Below, in pieces: positions 56,574 to 64,000 of a stretch of DNA of 64,000 bases (positions are counted from its first letter, which is position 1; each line of letters begins with the position of its first letter). This DNA is from Isoetes taiwanensis (Eukaryota; Streptophyta; Lycopodiopsida; Isoetales; Isoetaceae). The stretch lies in contig JAJEKV010000508.1 in NCBI GenBank assembly GCA_021234155.1, positions 36,729 through 100,728 of the forward strand. The letters run 5' to 3'. Under the pieces are notes generated by a model, which saw only the letters and a program-made list of their open reading frames with translations, was not told the DNA's origin and searched no databases. A program made the position numbers and the translations under genes.

Positions 56574-57690
56574 GCCAGATATAAACTTAGAGTACAATGG
56601 TCTACCCATTAGTCCAAGACTAAAGATCCCAGGACAATTGCCATTCCTTTCAGCTGGAGAAAAGGAAAAGAATTCTGTATGTTTTGAAGTTGAAGCCATT
56701 TGAAGCACCCAACCGCAAGAAGCAAGCACATGAAGAGCACCAAAGCGCAAATATCATCCTACGCGTTAACTAGGCATGGACAAACATACTGCCTGGCTAT
56801 ACTATAAGTAATTCTCCCATTCCATTGCTGTACTATGGGATGTATCCACCATCTTCTAGCAAGGCAGCACATCACACACCTGCCCCAGGAGGGGTGTCCA
56901 CTTACTTTCCAGTGCTGCTACACCTGCCCGCCTATACTTCAACTTCATAAGGCTCAGCTCACTTAATGTTCCAAGTTCAGTTCCCCTCGAACGCAAGAAA
57001 CATGGTCCAAAAACTGCGCACCTGTTAAGAAAGCCTGGTCTCCCATCCAAGACTTTCTCATTTAAACTCTTCCTTAGCCCATGCTATCCAGTCATGTATT
57101 GCCCTTAGATCCTAATCTCCCCCCTTGCTGGGAAAGGGGAAGGACTTGCTTCGCCCCAAAAGGCGTCATCAAGCGGTCCAGACTGATATGCAAAGAACAG
57201 GCCTGGCCCAAGCAACCCAGCTGCCTACAACAGCTAATCCGAGCACCTGGAGTGCCAGACCGCTTCCCTTAAAGCAAGCAAGCAGCCCACAGTGAGTGCA
57301 GGCCGTCCCCTACTGCAAGGAGTGCAACAACTGCCCTGGCTATACCCATCTTAACCTTTGCAAAAGCCTAAACAAACAAGACAAGCTTACCTTCAAGACG
57401 ACCCGCAGCTAGGCCTCACGAACTTCCAGAAATAAGCCAGCAAAAGATGACGTCTGGGTTCTCAAAGAAGGAAAGACAGAGTTTCGTCTCTGCATCCGAT
57501 CAAAGGCCCCCAGCTTCAGAGCTCCTGCCACACTATAAGACTGGAAAACAAATCAGGAGGTGATCTAGCAGCAGGCCTGGCCATACAGACCCTTCCAGCA
57601 TCGGCTTCCGGAATGATCTGCAAGGGAACGGGCTGCCGCCGCCATAGGCGGCTGCCCTAAGCCGCTCCTGCCCTAAACATTTTTTTTGCT
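56574..57690 (-). other. GC-richer 5' region of the reverse retroposon (segment R)
   Basis: Paralogue of 30966-32080. A minus-strand start MAAAARSLADHSG...GLYGQACC near 57643 is followed by a stop, and nearby frames (RSPPDLFSSLIVWQEL) suggest a broken ORF1. Low confidence. Confidence 0.35.
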
Positions 57691-58265
57691 TTACTTTCGC
57701 AGTGCATTTTAAGAATATACTTCAAGACAATATTTATATTTAGCAATCCATGCACATTATACCATTGCTATGCACAAGACTAAAGTAAGATTAAAGTAAG
57801 ATTAACTGCCTTTGTTGTGAAGGTTTTTGTTCATGGTTTTGCATGAAATTTTGTAGGTGGTAGCCTTGGTTTTGTTTTTATTTACCCCTTCCCACCTTGA
57901 TAAGAGGTTACTATTCATTGTGTAAAGGCTAAGGTTAATTCCAACTACAATCCATATTACAATCCACATTAGATCTAATTCCAACTACAATCCATATTAC
58001 AATCCACATTAGATCTAACCAAGTTTATGTGGTTAGTCATTTAATGACGTTTACTTTTGTTTCATCGAATAGAAAGTAAACGAAGTTCTGGAAATACGAT
58101 GGCAGTTGCAGTTAGTTATTTTTTGTCCTTTCTTTCCTAGTTTTCTATTTAGCAGTTTTCTCCCTTCTTCCTTCTTCATCAGCTCGCTTTTGCATCTCCC
58201 GTTCTTTTCTGCAGTTTGGCTCATCTAGTGCTTTTCGCTTCTTGGGCAGCCACGCTAATTTTTCT

Positions 58266-58790
58266 ATGGCTCCAAAGGCTGGTGCTATGAAGCGTAGGAA
58301 GAGGTCTGCGGGTGAGGCTTGTGATGAGGTTCCAGTTCCGGCATGGCTTAAAGCCATGGAGGTCAGTTTGGAAGCCAAGATGGGAAGTTTAAATGGCATC
58401 ATCGAAGGCAGGCTGCAGGCAAAGTTGGATGATCTGTATGGCTCTAAGGCAGAAGCTGTGGTAGCTTTGGAATCCAAGATCTCATCCTTGCAAGAGGAGA
58501 TCCAACGAAAGAGCAAGAGACAAAGAACCCCTGTTTTGAAGTATCACGAAAATATCAGGCAGTTTGATTTCTTGAACGAATTGGAGGATTCCTTCGCAGA
58601 ATTAGAGTGCCATTTGCAGTTGCACAAGGCCCTGGATTCAGCAGCTAAAGGCATCATTGACAAAGGTAACACCTTAATCTCTAAGAGGAAGAATCTAATC
58701 TGCATCAGAGATAGGGAGGGGCCAAGAGTTGCAGAGTTATATGAAATGGGGGATTTAACCCTTTTGAATGTGAAAAAGGATCTTTGCTAG
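58266..58790 (+). CDS. Coiled-coil protein of a repeated element (gag/ORF1-like?)
   Basis: An open frame of 174 codons starts at MAPKAGAMKR (58266) and ends at TAG after LLNVKKDLC. A basic N-terminus (KRRKRS) is followed by a charged helical region with heptad-like pattern (about residues 48-85, ALESKISSLQEEIQRKSKRQRT) and a second helical part (FLNELEDSFAELECHLQ, KALDSAAKG). No zinc knuckle, protease or polymerase motif is visible. An in-frame ATG lies upstream at 58242, but the MAPK start fits the conserved ATGGCTCC context in Q. The Q copy is broken only at CAG/CTG words. I infer a structural or nucleic-acid-binding protein of the host element; a captured host gene is the alternative. Confidence 0.6.
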   Translation: MAPKAGAMKRRKRSAGEACDEVPVPAWLKAMEVSLEAKMGSLNGIIEGRLQAKLDDLYGSKAEAVVALESKISSLQEEIQRKSKRQRTPVLKYHENIRQFDFLNELEDSFAELECHLQLHKALDSAAKGIIDKGNTLISKRKNLICIRDREGPRVAELYEMGDLTLLNVKKDLC

Positions 58791-58799
58791 ATGTTTTTG

Positions 58800-60070
58800 G
58801 CTCTAAAATCTGTGGTAAATCTGCCAGAAACTCTGAATGTTTGTTATTGTGCTAAATTTGCTAAAGGATAATTTTCGAATCAATTGTTCTGTTTGAGGAA
58901 GTACAGAAAAGTTTGGGTTTAGTTACTCGGTCCATTTTGCTTTTGTAGCTCAGTTGTCTACTTTAGAAAAATAAGAGGTGTTTTGGATGTCTTAGAAAGA
59001 GGCAGTTTTCAGAAGTAATTTACAGATATAGTTGGCTTACAGAGCTTGCTCCTGTCACGATTTCCCTGTTGTTATTTATTCTGTGTCTACTTCGGCCAAG
59101 ATGCTAGGACAGCCGAATCCCAAGAGCTATGATCTCTATTGCTATACAGTCTTATATAATCAAACCCCTTTTTTGCTGTGTTTCCCCTGTTTTTCTTGCC
59201 AGACCTGTTTCTTCCATGACGGTTTTCTACCTTGCGGCTCAGGTTGCAGCCTTAGACTCCAGTGTAAAGCAAACAACATGCGATGCCAGGATCGCCGGCC
59301 TGGTCTTGAGACCTCTCTGTTTTCTTTACCTTAACTTCGAGCAGGAGCTTACCATGCCAGTGTCGCCGGCCACGTTTTGGGGTTTGCCCTGTTTTTATTC
59401 CTTGGTGTAACCTTCAAGAAACCTATTAATTCTGGATCCATTTTAGCACATTTTAATTTACTAAGATTAGCTTTACCGGAACCTTGCCTTGATAACTACT
59501 TCTTGAACCATGGATCCTTTTTTAAAGCGTTGTGGGTTTGTTAAGATTATTCCCATGTCATTAATAGATTTTATTTAACAAATCCATAGGTAGTCTTGAC
59601 TTCTCCTGCTCGTTAAGATCGGTCTGGTGAATTACTAGTTATCGATGTTTGAGTTCTATGATGAGACCGTTATAATCCTAAGTGGGTTTATTGCTAGTTA
59701 TCGATGTTTGGATTCTATGATGAGAACGTTTTAATCCGAAGTTGTGGGTTTTTGCTAGTTGTTGGATGTTTGAGTTCAATTGTTGTGAATGTGACTAGTT
59801 TAAGGTTGCTTGATGTGCAAGAGATAAGCTAAGGGTTGATTTCACCTTGGTTCTTAGTGTTCCCAACCATAAGTCAACCTACAAGCTTTGTTCTTTCTTA
59901 CCTACCATTGGTTCTTTTGCCACTATGGGTTCTTTTGGATTTGTTCCTTTTAGTATTTTAGCATGTGACCTTATTCATAGGTACGTCTGCTACCTTTTCT
60001 TGCTCTTGGCCTTGCTTTATTGTTTCATGCTCTGCCTCTTTTTCAGCATTCTTGTCCGTTTTGCCTGAGT
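58800..60070. other. 3' part of repeated unit 1, no gene
   Basis: Aligned with 33200-34480. The ctagttatcgatgtttg phrase recurs at 59636 and 59694. Frames such as 59129-59410 are conserved with Q because the DNA is nearly identical, not because of visible coding signal. Confidence 0.5.
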
Positions 60071-60344
60071 ATTTCTAGAAATGACGTTTACTTTTGTTTC
60101 ATCGAATAGAAAGTAAACGAAGTTCGAAATAATGATGGCGGTCTGATTAGTTATTTTTTGTCCTTTCTTTCCTAGTTTTCTATTTAGCTTTTTTCTCCTT
60201 CTTCCTTCTTCATCATTTCGCTTTTGCATCTCCGTTCTTTTTCTGAGTTTGGCTCCCCACCCTCCCACCCTTGCTCTCAGTAGGCCTTATTGGTAAAGCT
60301 AATTTTCTAGAGGTTCTAGTGGTCCCACAGCCTGATTGAGGCCG

Positions 60345-60448
60345 GTGTATAGTTGGAGGCTTTTGTGCCTGGTTGAGGCTCTCATGCCTGGATGGAGGCC
60401 CTCGTGCCTAGTTGAAGGCCCTCGTGCCTAGTTGGAGGCCCGCGTGCC
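60345..60448 (+). repeat. 20-bp minisatellite (segment R)
   Basis: About five units of the type gcctagttggaggccctcgt. Cleaner than the Q copy at 36625-36745. Confidence 0.85.
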
Positions 60449-60879
60449 CATGTAGCCCTAGGGGCATTTGGTTTATTTTTCTTGTGTATCTTTTGGGATA
60501 ACAGGTTGGTGAGCTTGATTTCCTATAGCTTGTTTTTTGGATGAAGGTTTGGATTCCAAGCACAAAACGAAGATCAAGAGTAGAAGACATTTCCAACATG
60601 AGTTTGTTATTGCAACTTCATTACTATATGTATTCTCCACCCAACAAAATTTTGGTCGACATGAGGGTATAGATTCTTTTGAGAGTATGACTCTAGCATA
60701 GGTTAGTGATCCCATTATTGTCGGTTTTTCCTCGAAAACCCGAAAGGGCGAGGTTTTTTAATCCCGCCATAATGGTTTCACTAACTTGCTATCAATATGT
60801 AGTGTTTGGTTTTAAGGAGATGCAAGCAACGAGCATAGCATCAGCATTCTTGTCCGTTTTGCCTGAGTATTTCTAGAAG

Positions 60880-61460
60880 GACATAATACCTTTTGATATA
60901 GCAATGAATGGGTCAATGTGAAGTAGATTGTGCACTATTGCAATACATGATATAGTCACTATCTCTTACAACAAAAGTCATACTTCTAATCCAAATGATA
61001 ATGTCTACAGTCATCCGATATTGTAGACACTCTTTTTGATTACAAGAATCAATTGCTAACATAAAGCCCACATGACCCATAGAAATATGTCTATCAAGTA
61101 TAGTCGCAAAGATAATATTCAAAAGTAGTATCTTCGAGACATTATCCTCATACCCTTCAGGCATTTAAAATTTCGCATAGACATACGATCCCATAATACA
61201 AATTTTTATGAAGGTGGTATTTTTGAGTGACTATTATCATACCCTCTAATGTTGAAAATCCTTTACAAGTTAATTTCATCCTTCAAAAAAAAAAAAAAAA
61301 TCCTTTACAAGTCCTCACTATGTTTTCCTTTACAAGTCCTCACTATGTTTCTACTGCGTTTGTTGGTCTTTGATAGAGATCAAATCAAATGTAGCAAAGC
61401 AACAGGGGGCTTGGTTATTCTCATTTCAGCCAAAACCTTTACAGGCTCTCTATGCTTTCA
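60880..61460. other. Helitron 3' subterminal region, no gene
   Basis: Aligned with 15962-16540 and 37160-37745. Non-coding AT-rich sequence with a poly(A) stretch and repeated cctttacaagtcctcactatg. Confidence 0.6.
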
Positions 61461-61494
61461 ACTTATGTCCAGCAACGCTGGGCACAGTTACTAG

Positions 61495-62937
61495 TAATGT
61501 TATATCGTATTGAATGGATCAAGCCCTAATTTAAATGGCTAAGATCATCTGATTGAAAATGAAAGCTGAGATTTATCGCACGACTTTCCACTACCTTAAT
61601 TAGTCATGATTTGATTTCTTAAGCAGAAAGGAAAAGGAAAGGGGAGGTAAGGCACGGGTAAAAGGGAAAAGGAAGGGGAAAAGGGCATGGAAAAAAGAGG
61701 AAAAAGAAAAAGGCAAAGAAAGGGGAAAAGGAAAGGGAAAAATGGCATAGAAAAAATGAAAACAAGAATAGAAATAGAGAGGGAGAAAGGAAAGGAAAAA
61801 GGGAAGGGTGGGAAAAGGAGAAAAAAGTAAGGGAAAAGGGGACGAACAAAGCATATGGAAAAAGGGGAAGAGAAAGGAAAAAAGAAAAAGGGAGATTGAA
61901 CGGAAAAAGGGAATCTGGAAAAAAGGCATGAGGAAAAGGACAAAAGGGAAGGGGGAAAGGGCATGGGAAAAAAGGAAAGAGGAAAATGGTGAAGAAAAGA
62001 GGAAACAAGAAGTGAAAAGATAGTATCGAAAAAAGAAAGGGAAAAGGTTAGAGAGAAAAGGTGAAGAAAGAGGAGAGAGGAAGGGGAAAATGGCATCGAA
62101 AAAGGGAAAGGAAAAGGGGAAAAGAAAAAGGGAGGAGAAAAAGAAAGATAAAAAGGCATCGAGAAAAGGGAAATAGGGAAAGGGTGAGAAAAGAGTGGGG
62201 AAAAGCTGAACAGGAAAAGGGTGGAAGAAGGGGACGAACAAAGTGCATGGGAGAAGGGAAAGGGAAAGGAAAAAAGAAAAAGGGAGATGGAAAGAGGAAA
62301 AGGGAACCTAGAAAAAGGGCACGAGAAAAAGGGCAAAAGGGAAGGCAGAAAGGGCATGCAAAAAAAAGGAAAAGGGAAAGGGTGAAAATGGGAAGCAGGG
62401 AAAGGTTAGAGAGAAAAGGTGAGGAAAGAGGAAAATGGCATAGAAAAAGGGACAGAGAAATGGAAAAAGAAAAAGAGAGGGGTAAAAGGAAGATAAAAAG
62501 GCACTGAGAAAAAAGAAAGAGGGAAAGGTGGGAAAAGGAGTAAAAGGGAGGGGAAAAAGGAGTGGAGAGCAAGGAATGGAAAAAGAGGAAGAGAGGAAGG
62601 GGAAAAGGGGATGAAAAAAAAAGGAAGAGGGAAAGGATGAGGAAAGGGAAAAAAAGAAAGGGAAAGGGAAAAAAGGGGAGAAAAGGGGAAAGAGGAAGAG
62701 GGAAAAGGCGGAGGAGGATGGGGAAAAAAAAAAAAAAGGAAAAGGGGCGAAAAAAAAAGTGGAGAAATGCGAATAGAAATAGGCATAAGAAAAGGGAAAG
62801 GGAAAGCGAAAATGAAAAGGAAGCAGGAAAGGGAAAAAAAAAAGGCACGGAGAAAAGCGAAAGTGTGGGGAAGGGAAGGGAAAGGAAAAAAGTAAAGGGA
62901 AGCGGAAAAAAGGAAAAAAAGGCACCAGGAAAAGGGG
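61495..62937 (+). mobile_element. Truncated plus-strand Helitron with polypurine body (segment R)
   Basis: Starts immediately after the preceding CTAG with taatgttatatcg and carries the head shared with 37781-37915. The purine tract runs to 62937 and continues directly into tRNA-Ser sequence. The 3' end is missing, with the same junction as at 39218. Confidence 0.78.
61625..62937. repeat. Polypurine tract, 1.3 kb (segment R)
   Basis: Nearly identical to 37915-39218 apart from A-run lengths (for example 62726-62740) and small indels. Frames rich in Lys/Arg/Gly/Glu, or Phe/Pro/Leu/Ser on the other strand, are compositional. Confidence 0.95.
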
Positions 62938-62993
62938 AGAGCAAAGCCCACATGATTTCTAGTCATGCCCAATAACCACTCTGGCACATCCAC
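62938..62993 (-). pseudogene. Truncated tRNA-Ser at polypurine junction
   Basis: Same truncated structure as 39219-39274: 5' acceptor, D-arm and anticodon arm (AGA) present, T-arm and 3' acceptor lost to the purine tract. Confidence 0.88.
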
Positions 62994-63247
62994 AACGGCA
63001 AGAATAAATACATTTCTTCTTAGATCATTGAAATATTTAGGAGGATAGGATTTGGCTAGTCATTTGTTCTCTCCCATTGTGATGTTTGATGGTTGGAAGA
63101 GCAAGATTAGCTTTGATCTCATTTCTCACACTATGGTGCAATCGATTGCTCAGTTATCCTTATGTCATTATCAACATGGTTTAATGCATTAAATCTTCTT
63201 TTTGGCTCTTGCACCAAGAACAAAATTGGAAGAGTTGAACCACAGGA

Positions 63248-63318
63248 TGCATTGGCCGAGAATCGAACTCGGGTCTGTACCGTAGCAGGGTACTATTCTA
63301 CCACTAGACCACCAATGC
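63248..63318 (-). tRNA. tRNA-Gly, best-preserved copy; anticodon reads GCT here
   Basis: 71 nt with perfect acceptor (GCATTGG/CCAATGC), T-arm (CGAG-TTCGATT-CTCGG), D-arm and anticodon stem (GTACC/GGTAC). The loop is CTGCTAC, so the triplet is GCT instead of the GCC read at 11071 and 39532. A single C-to-T change at anticodon position 36 explains it. If real, a glycine tRNA body would read AGC (Ser). Confidence 0.85.
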
Positions 63319-63733
63319 ACAAGTAATACAAATGAATACCTTCTTAATTAACAAGCACATACAACGAACTCAATCAAATGCATCTCATAATCCAGTTCTC
63401 AAAAAAATATTGTGGTCGTACAATAAGGTGCAGGAATGGTTGTTCTTCTAATAAGTCCAAACAAATGATTATGCCAAGGCATAAAGCGACAAGATTTGCT
63501 CAATCACCGTGTTTTTCCATGCTTGAACTTGATATCATAAAAAATTGAAAGAATTAACATGTGAATGAGTAACAATGTCGAGCATTGGTGTGCCATTAAT
63601 GGGGGCTATGCATAAACTCTAGAATATTGCGTCAGTGGAAGAGTGCGTGGGGAATATGAATGACAAACTCTAAATATTAATCGAATGGATATATGTGATA
63701 GGGACTATAAAATAATATGAAAAAGCTCCTACA

Positions 63734-63815
63734 CGTGGATGATAGGATTCAAACCTATGCGAGCAAAGCCCACATGATTTCTAGTCATGCCCAATAACCA
63801 CTCTGGCACATCCAC
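63734..63815 (-). tRNA. tRNA-Ser (AGA)
   Basis: 82 nt, with full acceptor, D-arm (ctctggcac), anticodon AGA and variable arm. The T-loop is TTTGAAT instead of TTCGAAT, a C-to-T type change at a CG. TTTTT follows within 12 nt on the transcribed strand. Confidence 0.9.
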
Positions 63816-64000
63816 AACGGCATGCGAAATACTTCTGTTTCTTCTTAGATCATTGAAATATTTAGGAGGATAGGATTTGGCTAGTCATTTGTTCTCTCTC
63901 ATTGTGATGTTTGATGGTTGGAAGAGCAAGATTAGCTTCGATCTCATTTCTCACACTATGGTGCAATCGATTGCTCAGTTATCCTTATGTCATTATCAGC

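Larger units (their letters stand above)
54891..57706 (-). mobile_element. Reverse-oriented retroposon with target duplication (segment R)
   Basis: It begins with 11 T (54891-54901). An 8-bp duplication gcagtgca flanks it (54883-54890 and 57699-57706). The uninterrupted Helitron at about 15628-15636 has the single tagtgca. The poly(T) start plus target duplication indicate a poly(A) retroposon inserted on the minus strand. Interior as in Q: microsatellite, foldback B, GC-richer 5' region. Confidence 0.8.
58042..60876 (+). mobile_element. Two-unit repeated element (segment R, uninterrupted)
   Basis: Unit 1 is 58042-60078 and unit 2 is 60079-60876. Both start aatgacgtttacttttgtttc and end gcctgagtatttctag. 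Unit 2 keeps roughly the first 190 bp and last 40 bp of unit 1 with a different middle. The 174-codon ORF lies in unit 1. Absent from the Helitron at 15956-15968. Class uncertain; see Part 2. Confidence 0.6.
49616..61494 (+). mobile_element. Composite plus-strand Helitron (segment R, 11.9 kb with nested elements)
   Basis: The first five bases TCTTA (49616-49620) precede a nested Helitron. The rest of the head, TATTATAATGTTTTAG, resumes at 52428. The 3' end is ccagcaacgctgg hairpin, then cagttACTAG at 61494, followed by taatg. Backbone and insert order equal segment Q except that the LINE of Q is absent. Confidence 0.82.
62938..64000. repeat. tRNA array resuming at window end
   Basis: Begins inside a tRNA-Ser gene and runs off the window after one full unit plus part of the next. 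Contains the cleanest tRNA-Gly and a full-length tRNA-Ser. The array continues beyond 64000. Confidence 0.93.

Noticed and set aside
58042-60876. Classical LTR retrotransposon
   Set aside because: The repeated units do not begin TG and end CA as a pair, have no primer-binding site that I can see, and no pol domains lie between them.
1-64000. Autonomous Helitron with Rep/helicase
   Set aside because: No HUH-type Rep motif or helicase motif found in any frame I inspected; all Helitrons here appear non-autonomous.

Overview
The window looks like nuclear DNA of a land plant. It is built from tandem tRNA-gene repeats, nested non-autonomous Helitrons, non-LTR retroposon insertions, foldback (MITE-like) elements and long homopurine/homopyrimidine tracts. 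Evidence for a plant is the plant/eukaryote-type tRNA-Ser(AGA) and tRNA-Gly(GCC) genes with Pol III T-runs, Helitrons of the plant kind (A|T insertion, GC hairpin, terminal CTAG), a LINE with a zf-RVT-type end and a 36-bp poly(A) tail, and a captured fragment of a plant RING-finger gene. I cannot name the species. I see no convincingly intact conventional protein gene; only one 174-codon element ORF (58266-58790) is open from end to end.

The substrate of the locus is a repeat of about 0.8 kb carrying one tRNA-Ser and one tRNA-Gly gene, both on the minus strand. It forms arrays at about 7681-13146, 16559-19309, 39219-40730 and 62938-64000, and single units at 2269-3097, 21686-22512 and 42720-43552. 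Helitrons entered this array. Several insertions are proven inside the window because a paralogous copy keeps the empty A|T site: 3800-5570 (empty site 23213/23214), 44813-46555 (empty site near 23782), 49621-52427 (empty site near 26818) and 13147-16558 (empty site in every array unit). Element plus tRNA unit was then amplified in three segments of roughly 20 kb: P about 1-19309, Q about 19310-40730, R about 40731 to beyond the end. Equivalent points lie at 2269, 21686 and 42720.

Segment P (1-19309): pyrimidine-tract Helitron, one tRNA unit, a second minus-strand Helitron with a third nested in it, a scrambled stretch (6580-7680), six tRNA units, a plus-strand Helitron, three more tRNA units. 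Segments Q and R: pyrimidine-tract Helitron, one tRNA unit, Helitron 3' end, an insert with a foldback element and RING gene fragment, then an 11-12 kb composite plus-strand Helitron containing a reverse retroposon (with CATGTG microsatellite and second foldback), a two-unit repeated element with a coiled-coil ORF, then a purine-tract Helitron that breaks into a tRNA-Ser gene. Q alone has a young 5'-truncated LINE (about 34565-36448); R alone has the Helitrons at 44813-46555 and 49621-52427.

Two cautions shape how this should be read. First, copies differ mainly at CTG/CAG/CCG and CG words, often by small indels and substitutions together. That pattern suggests long-read consensus errors at methylated cytosines, so most 'broken' tRNAs and frameshifts may be artefacts. 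Second, several stretches (6580-7680, 19310-20450, and the left edge) read like a blend of two different repeat sequences, which suggests collapsed copies in the assembly. Long ORFs rich in Phe/Pro/Leu/Ser or Lys/Arg/Gly/Glu are by-products of the polypyrimidine/polypurine tracts, not genes.
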